DNA from: Chloroflexota bacterium | GTDB taxonomy: Bacteria; Chloroflexota; Ktedonobacteria; Ktedonobacterales; JACDGC01 | Length of the DNA: 51,567 bases | NCBI GenBank assembly: GCA_021778805.1 | Contig: JAJYBV010000011.1 | Span: 1 to 51,567, forward strand | Reading direction: 5' to 3' | In this document: piece by piece, positions 35,190 to 44,351 of the stretch | How the letters are laid out: every line of letters begins with the position of its first letter | Numbering within the stretch: the stretch's first letter is position 1 | Translations under genes and position numbers: made by a program | Notes under the pieces: model-generated | Seen by the model: only the letters and a program-made list of their open reading frames with translations | Databases searched by the model: none | Told to the model about the DNA's origin: nothing

Positions 35190-36560
35190 CTATAGATCAT
35201 CGGGAATTTCACTATCGGATCCGGTTTTTTCGATGTGCGCGCCTAAACTGCGCAGTTTTTCATCTAATTTTTCATAACCACGCTCAATATGTTCAATGCC
35301 ATATGCGGTAGATACTCCCTTTGCGCACAGCGCTGCTATAATATAGGAGCATCCTGCGCGAATATCCGGTATTTCTAACGTTGCGCTGTGCAGCGGCGTT
35401 GGGCCGCGAATGATGGCGCTGTGTTTTTTCTCACTTTCGCGGAACCGGCAAGAAAGTTCTCCCAAACATTTTGTATATAACCCAATATCTGCGCCCATTT
35501 GCCGCAGTTCACTGGTATAACCAAATCGATCATCATACAGCGTTTCGTGCACAACCGACATGCCTTCGGATTGAGTTAGTAACACCGTAAAAGGCTGCTG
35601 CCAATCAGTCATAAACCCCGGGTGTACATCTGTTTCCAGCGCAATAGACTGCGGCGGCCAACGTTTTGTATAAAAGCGTATCGCGTTATCTTCAACCGTA
35701 AATTCTAAACCAACCCGATACAGAGAATTTAAAAAAGTTAGCAAATGTTCCTGAGATGCGCCCTCTAACCGCACATCACCTTGGGTAACATATGCAGCCA
35801 CAGCAAGAGAAACCGCTTCCATTCGATCCGATAATATTTTATGATCGGCGCCATGCAGCGAATCTACACCCTCAATTACTATTTTGCGATCGACACGCTG
35901 CTCAATAATTGCGCCCATTTTTTGCAAAAACTTAATAAGATCGATAATTTCCGGTTCGATTGCAGCGTTTTGAATGATTGTTACACCATTTGCCAGCGAA
36001 CCGGCAATAAGCAATGTTTCAGTAGCGCCAACACTGGGAAACGGTAAATTGATAGTTGCGCCTTTTAAACGCTTAGCCCGCAAATGATAAGCGCGATCAT
36101 ATTCCTCAACTTCTGCTCCCATCTGCGCCAACCCTGAAACATGATAATCTATCGGCCGCGAGCCAATGCGGTCGCCTCCGGGAACGGGGATAAGCGCCGA
36201 ACCTGTTCTGTGCAGCAGCGGCCCCGCTGTAAGAATAGACAAGCGATTCAATCGCCCTAAATCTGGGGTAATATTTGAATTGATAATGTTTTTGGTTTGC
36301 AGTAAAACTTCGCTTTCACTCGTCCAAGTAACTATTGCGCCAAGTGTTTCCATCACCATTTGAGTTATCATTGCGTCACCAACATGGCTTGGCGCATTGC
36401 GTAATTTAGTTTGTTGATCCGAAAGCATTGAAGCAACCATCATTTTGGTCACTGCATTTTTAGCTCCGCTGAGTTTTACACTGCCTTTCAGGGGTATACC
36501 CCCTTCAATAATATATCTTGCTCGAGAAGACGATTGTGAAGATGCGGCGGCAGTATCCAT
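35190..36560 (-). CDS. murA: UDP-GlcNAc 1-carboxyvinyltransferase (MurA) with Cys-to-Asp loop
   Basis: The first committed step of peptidoglycan synthesis: enolpyruvyl transfer from PEP to UDP-GlcNAc. 456 aa in two inside-out alpha/beta domains. Substrate residues SGAKNA (Lys34, Asn35), Arg in PGGDRIGSRPIDYH and IPDIRAGCSYIIAALCAKG (the Arg that binds PEP) are visible. In the mobile loop the usual GGCxIG reads GGDRIG, so the residue equal to E. coli Cys115 is Asp130; such enzymes (e.g. mycobacterial and chlamydial MurA) resist fosfomycin. It could be a MurA paralogue, since a second copy may exist outside. GAAGGAAA lies about 10 nt before the ATG. Confidence 0.87.
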   Translation of the reverse strand: MDTAAASSQSSSRARYIIEGGIPLKGSVKLSGAKNAVTKMMVASMLSDQQTKLRNAPSHVGDAMITQMVMETLGAIVTWTSESEVLLQTKNIINSNITPDLGRLNRLSILTAGPLLHRTGSALIPVPGGDRIGSRPIDYHVSGLAQMGAEVEEYDRAYHLRAKRLKGATINLPFPSVGATETLLIAGSLANGVTIIQNAAIEPEIIDLIKFLQKMGAIIEQRVDRKIVIEGVDSLHGADHKILSDRMEAVSLAVAAYVTQGDVRLEGASQEHLLTFLNSLYRVGLEFTVEDNAIRFYTKRWPPQSIALETDVHPGFMTDWQQPFTVLLTQSEGMSVVHETLYDDRFGYTSELRQMGADIGLYTKCLGELSCRFRESEKKHSAIIRGPTPLHSATLEIPDIRAGCSYIIAALCAKGVSTAYGIEHIERGYEKLDEKLRSLGAHIEKTGSDSEIPDDL

Positions 36561-36657
36561 ATTTATTTTCCTTCAGTTATTTTACGGCTTTCACATTGCG
36601 ACATATACAGCATACAGAATAACCAAACACTCGTCAAGTTATTTCCAAAATATTTTA

Positions 36658-36686
36658 TTGCAACTTCCCACTTCCTGTGCTATTGT
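36658..36686 (+). promoter_or_regulatory. Promoter of the GAF histidine kinase operon
   Basis: TTGCAA (36658-36663), a 17-bp spacer and TATTGT (36681-36686), about 80 bp upstream of the kinase ATG in the region divergent to murA. The matches to TTGACA and TATAAT are moderate. Confidence 0.45.
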
Positions 36687-36766
36687 GAAGTAGATACAAG
36701 TGTTATACATTTCTTGCTGTAAATGTATATACCTATTTATTTTATGTATTTGCGAGGCATATTGCT

Positions 36767-39268
36767 ATGGGTAACGGCGTTTCTTCACCATTGTCCTATG
36801 TTATAAAGGCAGATGGGGCAGACGCCAGACTTTTAGATACAGCTATGCTGCGCGCCATTGAACATGTAAACGCCGATGGTGGCGTTATCGCCATTCGCGA
36901 CGAATCTGCCTCGGTTATGATCCTCCGGTGTCAGCAAGTACATCCGCGATTTTATGATAATGTTCCCTTTATATCGAAACACGAGCATGAAGATGATTCA
37001 CTGGATCGCGAATCTACCACTGTTTTACCAGCCAGCCACTTAGTGCGCATTTTCCGCAAAGGTGAAGGCATTATTGGCCATGTGTGGAATACCGGTGAAG
37101 CAGTGATTATGAGCGGCAAAGAAGTGCAGTCACTTCCCCATGGGCAATCGGTTGAATTCGAAAATGCTGCTTGGATCATGGCGGCGCCGATTTATTCTAT
37201 TAATCCTGGGGAATATGAATCCAACTCTATTTATACTAATGTAATCGGGGTTATTACTGTTTTTGTTTCAGATCCGCAGTGGCGTTTTACTCAGCATCAT
37301 TTAAAATTGCTGCAGCTGGAGGCGCATATCGCGGCGCAGGCATTAAAACTCGCTCAAATTAATCAGCAAGAAAGAAAACACCGGCGGCTGCTATCCTTAT
37401 TACAAGAAATGACACACAATTTCCCATTCCAAACGGATTCCGATTCGTATTATGAAGATTTTGCCGAACGTATTTTCTATGCTTTGGATGGTGTTGTTGA
37501 AATTCATGCATTTGCGCTGGGTATTATCAAAAATTATACTGCAAATAGCCGCCCGCTAGACCCCACCATTCAGTTATATGGTATTTACGAAAAAGGTGAA
37601 CGGCTGCAGCCGCAAAAATTGCCAATTTCTGCCGCCCCTTGGTGGCAAACCGTATATAGTGGGCAGCCTTTTTATTGGATACAAGATTCCGAACGAATTG
37701 CGAATCCAACCCTAAGCATGCGTCAATGGGGAAGCCGCCAATATATGGATTCACAAATCTATATTCCGATTCAAGGCTCGCAAGAAATCATTGGCGCGCT
37801 GCTTATCGCACACCAAAACAACAATGCCTATACAGTTGAAAATGTTATTTTGCTGCAAACTGTCAGCAGATTTATTGGTGTTGCTATTGAAAATGCGCGG
37901 CTGCGCGCCTCTCACTTGCCTTCAGAAGATTTACATCAAAGTCAATTTGCGCTGGCGCTTTTAAATAACGCCATTCTTGGCTTAAATGAATCACTAGATT
38001 CCCAGGAAATTATTAAAAATCTTGTAGAGCAAGGTTCAGACCTTGCGAGGGGGCAGCATTGTGTATTTATAGAATACGCTGAAAAAAAAGATGAACTTAT
38101 TTTACGCGATGGAGCACAATTTAAAGATCATTCGCCTTATAAAACCGATATCAATATCAGTTTCCCTGTAGGGTCTGGCCGAAGACGCAAAGCTGTTGAA
38201 GGGGAAACAGTGCGGTTGGAAGATTTAAACGAGGAATATCATCGCGGTGATATTATCGGAAATATGCTAGAACGGTATCATGTGTTAGACGCAATGCTGT
38301 TGCCGATTATTTACAGCGAAACGGTTACACGTTATAATAAAATTCTTGGTTTTATGATTATTTACTCACCCGATCAGCGCATTATGATTACCCCCGCAGA
38401 AACAATGAACTTGCTGGCTTTGGGCCGGGTGGCTGCCGCTGCCATGTATAACGCAAAAACTTATGCGCAGCTGCGTGAAGTTGATAAAATGAAAGATGAA
38501 TTTATACTAACTGCCTCACATGAGTTTCGCACACCGATGAGCGCCATTCAAGGTTTTAGCTGGCTGATACAAAAACGCATAGATTCTATGACACAGGAAC
38601 AGGGAAAACATTGGGCAAGCGAAATTATTCGTTCTACAGAACAGCTGAAAGATATGATCGACTCTATCACCGAAGCTTGGCGCACACAGTCAATTTCACA
38701 TGTAGATTTGCAAGTAAGCCGAATAGATCAAGCGTTGGCCCAAGCTATTGAAATTTCTGCCGGAACACTTTCACGCTTCAATCATGAAGTTACTGATATT
38801 TCGGTTGAAAGCTTGACTGTACTGGCAGATCCGGATAGATTGCGGCATGTAATCAGTAATTTGTTAATTAATGCGGCTAAATATTCTCCAGAACACAAAA
38901 ATATCTCCGTTTCCGCTGCAGCGATAACCGGCGCAGAATTATGCAAAATGTCTCGTGAACGCGGATTGCGGAATGATGATGAAGAGTTTATCAGTTTTGT
39001 ACAAGATAATCAGGATAAATGGTGTTTAGTTCGCGTACTGGATGACGGAATAGGTATATCTCCGGAAAATATGAAACGGTTATTCTCTAAATTTGTTCGG
39101 TTAGAGTTAACCACAAACATTCGTGGCACAGGATTGGGCCTTTATATCTGCCGCAGATATATCGAATCTATGGGTGGAGAAATTTGGGTAGATAGTAAAC
39201 TTGGCCAAGGTTCAACATTTAGTTTTTGTCTAAAACTGGCGCAGCAGATTCCTGCTGAGTCAAAATAA
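36767..39268 (+). CDS. Cytoplasmic multi-GAF sensor histidine kinase
   Basis: A soluble kinase of 833 aa with no TM helix. Residues about 20-195, 225-365 and 395-570 look like three GAF-type sensor domains (e.g. GEGIIGHVWNTGEAVIM, GALLIAHQNNNAYT, RVAAAAMYNAKTYAQLREVD). The HisKA box is FILTASHEFRTPMSA, with His585. The HATPase has NLLINAAKYS, DDGIGISPENMKRLF and GTGLGLYICRRY. The stimulus is unknown; GAF domains often bind cyclic nucleotides or small molecules. It is followed after 33 bp by a receiver-only protein, then a FemAB transferase and a GH18-like protein, so cell-wall signals are a reasonable guess. Confidence 0.9.
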   Translation: MGNGVSSPLSYVIKADGADARLLDTAMLRAIEHVNADGGVIAIRDESASVMILRCQQVHPRFYDNVPFISKHEHEDDSLDRESTTVLPASHLVRIFRKGEGIIGHVWNTGEAVIMSGKEVQSLPHGQSVEFENAAWIMAAPIYSINPGEYESNSIYTNVIGVITVFVSDPQWRFTQHHLKLLQLEAHIAAQALKLAQINQQERKHRRLLSLLQEMTHNFPFQTDSDSYYEDFAERIFYALDGVVEIHAFALGIIKNYTANSRPLDPTIQLYGIYEKGERLQPQKLPISAAPWWQTVYSGQPFYWIQDSERIANPTLSMRQWGSRQYMDSQIYIPIQGSQEIIGALLIAHQNNNAYTVENVILLQTVSRFIGVAIENARLRASHLPSEDLHQSQFALALLNNAILGLNESLDSQEIIKNLVEQGSDLARGQHCVFIEYAEKKDELILRDGAQFKDHSPYKTDINISFPVGSGRRRKAVEGETVRLEDLNEEYHRGDIIGNMLERYHVLDAMLLPIIYSETVTRYNKILGFMIIYSPDQRIMITPAETMNLLALGRVAAAAMYNAKTYAQLREVDKMKDEFILTASHEFRTPMSAIQGFSWLIQKRIDSMTQEQGKHWASEIIRSTEQLKDMIDSITEAWRTQSISHVDLQVSRIDQALAQAIEISAGTLSRFNHEVTDISVESLTVLADPDRLRHVISNLLINAAKYSPEHKNISVSAAAITGAELCKMSRERGLRNDDEEFISFVQDNQDKWCLVRVLDDGIGISPENMKRLFSKFVRLELTTNIRGTGLGLYICRRYIESMGGEIWVDSKLGQGSTFSFCLKLAQQIPAESK

Positions 39269-39301
39269 TATTCAGTATATTTTAGGAAGGAGCAGCGCTT
39301 C

Positions 39302-39679
39302 ATGAATCCGATTATCTTAATAGCAGATGATGAGCCAACAATCAGAAATCTGTTTCAGGAAGTATTTTCACTGGAAGGTTTCACAGTTGAAACAGCGGCA
39401 AACGGCGCTGAAGTTATTCAATTGCTTGGCAATACTGCCGGAGCAAACAGAATTTTGCTTTTAGATTTGCAAATGCCCATCCTGGATGGATGGGGTGTTG
39501 TCCGATGGCTGGTTGAACACCCAGAAGTAAAACTGCGCACCAAAATTATTTTAATGTCTGCCGCAGAAAAATTAAAACAAGCCAGCTCACTGGAACACGA
39601 CGCAGAAATGGCAAAACCTGTTGGAATCGACGCTATGCTGGATATTATCCGGCCGTTTTTCGAAGAGTTTCAAGCATAA
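39302..39679 (+). CDS. Receiver-only response regulator (CheY-like)
   Basis: A protein of 125 aa consisting of one receiver domain: acidic pocket ADDE (8-11), phospho-acceptor Asp55 in LLDLQMP, MSA switch Ser and Lys105 in AKPVG. No output domain, so it acts by protein contact or as a phosphorelay link. GGAAGGAG lies upstream of the ATG at ideal distance. It is the likely partner of the kinase that ends 33 bp upstream. Confidence 0.9.
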   Translation: MNPIILIADDEPTIRNLFQEVFSLEGFTVETAANGAEVIQLLGNTAGANRILLLDLQMPILDGWGVVRWLVEHPEVKLRTKIILMSAAEKLKQASSLEHDAEMAKPVGIDAMLDIIRPFFEEFQA

Positions 39680-39729
39680 TTTAAAATTAAGGGAGCAGCT
39701 CGGCATCATTTGGCTGAGGTTCAATACGC

Positions 39730-40806
39730 ATGAAATTAGTAACACAATGCGACGAGCATAAATGGACCGCTTTTGTAGACGCCGCACAAACCGGCTATAT
39801 TACTCAATCATGGGAATGGGGGCAGCTAACGCATATTGGAAAAATGCGCCGAATAGCTGTAGAAGATGATTCCGGAGCCTATATCGCCGCCATGCTTCTG
39901 ATCGAAACAATGGCGCCGCTGATCAATCGGCCATATCTCTACGCGCCCCGCGGCCCCGTTTGCGATGATCCTGCCTCTGCGCAAATGAAGCTGCTGCTGC
40001 AGGGCGCCGAAGCGCTGGCAAAAAAATCCGGATGTTTTATGCTCAAAATTGAACCGCAAGTTCCCGATAACAACGAAATTTGGCTGAGCGCTTTAAAGGA
40101 TTTAAAATTTAAATTAAATCCGTTTGCCAGCCACCCAAGAAGATCTTGGATGGTGGATATTACTGCGTCGGAACAAGAATTGCTGAGCAATATGAAAACA
40201 ACTTGGCGGTATAATGTTAATCGCGGACTGCGCAATCTGAATATTCGCGTTGGCGCTGCGCCGGAAGATAAGGCTATCTTTTATGCGATTTATAAAGAAA
40301 CTGCGGAACGGGATCACTTTTTTATCCATCCAAAATCTCATTATGATGAGATGTTTTCAATATTTGAAGCAAATGGCAAAGGCATATTATATATTGCTGA
40401 ATATCAAGGTCAGCCAATTGCCGCGCAAGTTGCAATGAAGTGCGGCCCGGTTACCACTTCCATGTTTTCTGCGTCTTCAAACTCCTTGCGCAATATGCGC
40501 CCGAATCATCCATTACAGTGGACAGCAATCCGCTGGGCAAAAGAAAAAGGCTCAAAAATTTATGATTTTCGGGCAATTGCTGAAATTTTAGAGCCGGATC
40601 AAGAATTATATGGCCTTTACGCCTATAAACATGGGTACGGCGGTTATTCCTATTTAAGTTTGCCAACACACGATTTAGTCTATAATCCATTGTTTTACGC
40701 CGCATACCGCCAGGCGCTTTTGTTAAAACGCAGAAGAGATCGCGCGCGGTATATGCAGCGAATTTCCGGCAAAGAACAAAAAAATGAAACTAAAGAAGAA
40801 GAATAA
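39730..40806 (+). CDS. FemAB-family peptidoglycan/GNAT-type aminoacyltransferase
   Basis: A protein of 358 aa with two GNAT-like halves as in FemX/FemAB, which add amino acids from aminoacyl-tRNA to lipid II cross-bridges. Seen are GYITQSWEWGQL (21-32), RPYLYAPRGPV (66-76), the basic segment TTWRYNVNRGLRNLNIRV (about 157-174) and the second-half core AAQVAMKCGPVTTSMFSASS, GSKIYDFRAI. The acceptor is inferred. Some relatives modify other surface polymers. GAGG precedes the ATG. It overlaps the next gene by 23 bp, giving tight coupling with a putative wall hydrolase. Confidence 0.87.
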   Translation: MKLVTQCDEHKWTAFVDAAQTGYITQSWEWGQLTHIGKMRRIAVEDDSGAYIAAMLLIETMAPLINRPYLYAPRGPVCDDPASAQMKLLLQGAEALAKKSGCFMLKIEPQVPDNNEIWLSALKDLKFKLNPFASHPRRSWMVDITASEQELLSNMKTTWRYNVNRGLRNLNIRVGAAPEDKAIFYAIYKETAERDHFFIHPKSHYDEMFSIFEANGKGILYIAEYQGQPIAAQVAMKCGPVTTSMFSASSNSLRNMRPNHPLQWTAIRWAKEKGSKIYDFRAIAEILEPDQELYGLYAYKHGYGGYSYLSLPTHDLVYNPLFYAAYRQALLLKRRRDRARYMQRISGKEQKNETKEEE

Positions 40807-41908
40807 TTCTGCAACAGAAATTTCTAATTTGCCGGAAGAAATCTCCGGCAGCGCCGAGCCGCATGGCAAACATCGGTTAAAGAAAATGCGTGCGCGCAAC
40901 ATAGTCATTCGCGGCGCGCTGCTCTTTGCCATATTTATTGGCGTCATAGGCGAACTGGGCTGGTGGCGGGTTATCGCCACCGAAACACAACTTCCGGGCA
41001 AACATTTTAATTTGGGATTAAACGCCACTTGGCTGGCGCATACATGGGTGGGATCTTACCATACTCAAGCTGAATATCAAAACCTATTTTCATTGCTGAA
41101 TAAAGAGCAAATCCACTATATTTATGTTCACGCCGGGCCATTAAATGGCGATGGCTCTGATTCACCGGAATTATACTCCTATGCCGGCGCCTTTATTCGC
41201 GCTGCAAGGCAATATGGCCCCAACATTAAAGCGCTGGCTTGGCTTGGCCAAATTTATGTGCCTAACTCTCAGCCATCCGATGGTGTATTAAACATTGCGC
41301 TGGCGGCAACTCGCAAAGCAATCGCCACAACCAGTGCATATTTTACGCAATCCCTGGGTTTTGATGGCGTTCACCTTGATATTGAGCCAATACCAAATAA
41401 TGATCCGCATTTTTTAGATCTTCTTTCCGATATTCGGCAAGCTATTGGGCCGCAGCCAATTTTATCGCTTTCTACACCAAATTGGATAGCTGTAGCGCGC
41501 CTTGCGATTTTTATGAGTAAGCTAACCGATCGAGATAATTATTGGTGGACAACCTATTATTATCGCAAAGTTGGTCAATACGCCAACCAAATTGTTGTTA
41601 TGCTCTATAACACTGATATGCCAACAGCGCCTTTGTATGAAGCGCTGGTAGAGCAAGAAACCGCACATATTATCCGCGATGTGCAGTTTGAAAGCCCAAC
41701 AACCAAGGTATTAATCGGGCTGCCCACATATACCGGCAGCTCAAAAGCATTTCACGACTCTGCTGAAAATATTACAACGGGGCTTACCGGAGTGATCAAC
41801 GGATTAAATTACGAGAGTTTTCACACCGCATTCGCTGGGGTTGCAATTTATCCTGAATGGCTTACAACCCCCGCAGATTGGGCGGTTTACAACACTTTAT
41901 GGCTATGA
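40784..41908 (+). CDS. Membrane-anchored GH18-like glycosyl hydrolase
   Basis: A protein of 374 aa. A basic cytoplasmic N-terminus (1-40) and one TM helix (about 41-60) place the rest outside. The barrel carries FDGVHLDIEP (192-202), the GH18 DxxDxE motif with Asp194, Asp199 and the catalytic acid Glu201; YIYVHAGPLNG and VVMLYNTDMP fit other barrel strands. GH18 enzymes cleave beta-1,4-linked GlcNAc (chitin, peptidoglycan-like chains). The start lies inside the end of the FemAB gene in another frame, so expression is coupled. Substrate is inferred; peptidoglycan seems likely from context. Confidence 0.8.
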   Translation: MKLKKKNNSATEISNLPEEISGSAEPHGKHRLKKMRARNIVIRGALLFAIFIGVIGELGWWRVIATETQLPGKHFNLGLNATWLAHTWVGSYHTQAEYQNLFSLLNKEQIHYIYVHAGPLNGDGSDSPELYSYAGAFIRAARQYGPNIKALAWLGQIYVPNSQPSDGVLNIALAATRKAIATTSAYFTQSLGFDGVHLDIEPIPNNDPHFLDLLSDIRQAIGPQPILSLSTPNWIAVARLAIFMSKLTDRDNYWWTTYYYRKVGQYANQIVVMLYNTDMPTAPLYEALVEQETAHIIRDVQFESPTTKVLIGLPTYTGSSKAFHDSAENITTGLTGVINGLNYESFHTAFAGVAIYPEWLTTPADWAVYNTLWL

Positions 41909-41922
41909 ATCCGGCAATCTAT

Positions 41923-43665
41923 TTAAGGATTAGAGATTTGATATAGCCACACACCGCCAACATGTACAGGAGCAGTATTCAACCCACTCAATGAATTGGC
42001 AAACACAGGCTCTAGAGCTTCGCTAACAATAATATCATTCACATGGTATTGAGCAACAAACTTTTGAAAATCTTGTGCGGATAACGGCTTATTTTGCAGA
42101 AGAGTATTGATTGCTGCATTTTGAAATGATTGTGGTGTTGAACCAAAATATCCGCCCATTAACTGAAACTGAAAATCGGCTTGTGTTTGCCAAAACATGC
42201 TTAAACCTTTATAGCCAAATGGTATGGTTAAAACTACATCATGCGCAGTCAAATATTTGGAGTATATGCTTTTATCACTGAAAAACGCTGGGGTAGAATA
42301 CTTGGTTGCCCAAGCCATCTTTGTAAAATTCGGTGAAATTACAACAATAGCTAAAATTACCAAACCATACGCCGCAAAGTTCTGGTATTTTGATCTTGGC
42401 AGCGCCAGCCAGAGCGCAACGGCAACACCCAGCAATAAAAATATATAAAGGGTAAACCGCGAAGGCAAAGCTTGGGCAATGAATGGAACATGAGCCATTA
42501 CAGCCCAAGGCATGGCAAAATAATATTTGCCATTGATGTGCAAAACCGGTCCGAGTGAGCTAATTGCAATAATCAGCAGCATAATGCCCATCATTTTGCC
42601 ATATGTATATTTCCAGAAATTTTTCAAAAATAAGATGAATATCAGCAGTAGCGGCAAACCAATATAACCGCCATTTTCCGCGAGATTGCCTGTAAAATTT
42701 TTAGATATTCCAAAAGCAATCTCACCAAATCTTGTTAAATTTGTTGGCGTAAGAAAATTTAACAAATCGATGGAATAATAGGAGGTATCATTTGTAACTT
42801 GCAATGATCCGCCAATTCCTTTAAATAAATAAATTATCAACGGCAATGCAAAGATTAAGCTGGCTATTCCGCAATAAAATAGCTCCAATATTATTTTCAA
42901 ATCTATGCCATAGCCATGTTTGCGGGCAATTGCTTTTAATGCGATATACGCCAACATGGCCATGCCAATAAACACCAGAAATATAGCGGCTATTTCAATA
43001 GATATATATAATTGCCATGCAATGATAATACTTTCGGAAATGATAAAAACCGGCAATGTTATTTTATTATCGCGGCGCAGTAAATACATCAGAATGCTTA
43101 AGGGCAGCAAAAAAACCGCGTCAATATCCAAATGGCCGCGCATTTGCGCTAATTCATATGTTGAAAAACCAAAAATATACCCGCCAAACCACGCCGCAGG
43201 AAAACGCTTTGTCAGATAATAGCAGAGTAAAAATGCAGTAAACGCCGCCAACACCGGCTGCATTACCGCTATAATATTATACGCGACAATTGGTCCGGCA
43301 ATGAATGTAATTGGAAGCCCAAACACTGCCAGCCCGGGTATAAATGTTGCCCACGCTAAATTATACCCAACCGGCGCCCAAATATAGTGTGTATAAAAAA
43401 TATTTAATTGCTGCGTTATTGCAATCCGCAACCACTGAAAAGACCAAATATAAAGTGTTGGATCTTGGCCAACGCCTGAATAATATGTTTGCAAATGCTG
43501 CATAAGCGGTATTCCGAAAAACACAATTGTAAAAACACAATAAGATATAAATACCCCGGCAAACTTACTATAATGCAAAACATTTTGTTGCAACAGCAAT
43601 TTTTTTGTGATTTTTATCCGTTTAACGGTAGCAGGCACATTGATATCCAAATCGGTAGTATCCAT
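41923..43665 (-). CDS. Polytopic membrane protein, probable GT-C-type glycosyltransferase
   Basis: A protein of 580 aa with about 12 TM helices and a C-terminal soluble part (about 465-580). The first extracytoplasmic loop has YSGVGQDPTLYIWSFQW (about 63-79), with an acidic residue where GT-C enzymes keep their catalytic Asp, and the next loops carry YIWAPVGYNLAW and AQMRGHLDID. This plan is typical of GT-C surface glycosyltransferases, but I cannot match a named family. The stop is 14 bp from the convergent GH18-like gene. No clear ribosome site is seen before the ATG. Confidence 0.7.
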   Translation of the reverse strand: MDTTDLDINVPATVKRIKITKKLLLQQNVLHYSKFAGVFISYCVFTIVFFGIPLMQHLQTYYSGVGQDPTLYIWSFQWLRIAITQQLNIFYTHYIWAPVGYNLAWATFIPGLAVFGLPITFIAGPIVAYNIIAVMQPVLAAFTAFLLCYYLTKRFPAAWFGGYIFGFSTYELAQMRGHLDIDAVFLLPLSILMYLLRRDNKITLPVFIISESIIIAWQLYISIEIAAIFLVFIGMAMLAYIALKAIARKHGYGIDLKIILELFYCGIASLIFALPLIIYLFKGIGGSLQVTNDTSYYSIDLLNFLTPTNLTRFGEIAFGISKNFTGNLAENGGYIGLPLLLIFILFLKNFWKYTYGKMMGIMLLIIAISSLGPVLHINGKYYFAMPWAVMAHVPFIAQALPSRFTLYIFLLLGVAVALWLALPRSKYQNFAAYGLVILAIVVISPNFTKMAWATKYSTPAFFSDKSIYSKYLTAHDVVLTIPFGYKGLSMFWQTQADFQFQLMGGYFGSTPQSFQNAAINTLLQNKPLSAQDFQKFVAQYHVNDIIVSEALEPVFANSLSGLNTAPVHVGGVWLYQISNP

Positions 43666-43966
43666 TTTTACACAACATTTCAGATTTATTTTAGCGCAGC
43701 AACATGAATTAAAGATGTTTTAGAGCTTTCGTTTTTGTACAAAACACCTATGGGCATGCCCTTGCGTCAGCACAGTCTGCAATCCGGGTTTATCGGGAAT
43801 AGCAACTAATTTGTATTTCAGTGCTTTTATGAGGAGTATAATTATTTATTCCGGTTTTGTCTATATAAATAAGATGCTTAGTCGGTATTTTGTGGCGAAG
43901 TGCCACAGAAATGCTCTGCAAAATTATTTGCAGAGTATGTTTTAAGGTAGCTACTCAGTAATATAA
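43666..43966. other. Intergenic stretch with two adjacent hairpins
   Basis: No gene was recognised. TGTGGC-GAAGT-GCCACA (43891-43907) and CTCTGCAAA-ATTA-TTTGCAGAG (43914-43935) are perfect stem-loops in a row, just before the tandem repeats. Neither is followed by a T-run. Confidence 0.6.
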
Positions 43967-44322
43967 TTTTGGGGACACCCCAAACCCCGCGCAAGGGGTT
44001 GCCGCCCTTTACGAATCCCTGTGTGTGTACTATGCGGAGTTTGTTTATAAAAAGATAATTTTGGGGACACCCCAAACCCCGCGCAAGGGGCTGCCGCCCC
44101 TTACGAATCCCCGTGTGTGACCGTGCGGTATTTGTTTATATTAATCATTTTGGGGACACCCCAAACCCCGCGCAAGGGGCTGCCGCCCCTTACGAATCCC
44201 CATGTGTACTATGCGGAGTTTGTTTATAAAAAGATAATTTTGGGGACACCCCAAACCCCGCGCAAGGGGCTGCCGCCCCTTACGAATCCCCGTGTATGTA
44301 CCGTGCGGAGTTTGTGCTTTTT
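43967..44322. repeat. Tandem array of four ~90-bp repeats
   Basis: Units start at 43967, 44059, 44148 and 44238 (spacings 92, 89 and 90 bp). Each has the core TTTTGGGGACACCCCAAAC, CCCGCGCAAGGGGCTGCC, GCCCCTTACGAATCCC, then a spacer GTGT...CCGTGCGG or ACTATGCGG..TTTGTTTATA. Within the core TTGGGG/CCCCAA and AAGGGGC/GCCCCTT form two stem-loops per unit. Spacers of units 1 and 3 are nearly the same and differ from unit 2, suggesting a two-unit block of ~180 bp was duplicated. The core is shared with the dispersed repeats. Spacers repeat, so this is not a CRISPR. Short open frames here are repeat-coded. Confidence 0.9.
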
Positions 44323-44351
44323 GGCCAGGCAGCGCGCTGCGGCAGATTTTT

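Noticed and set aside
43967-44322. CRISPR array
   Set aside because: Units are ~90 bp with spacers that repeat (units 1 and 3 alike). There is no ~30-bp repeat with unique spacers and no cas gene.
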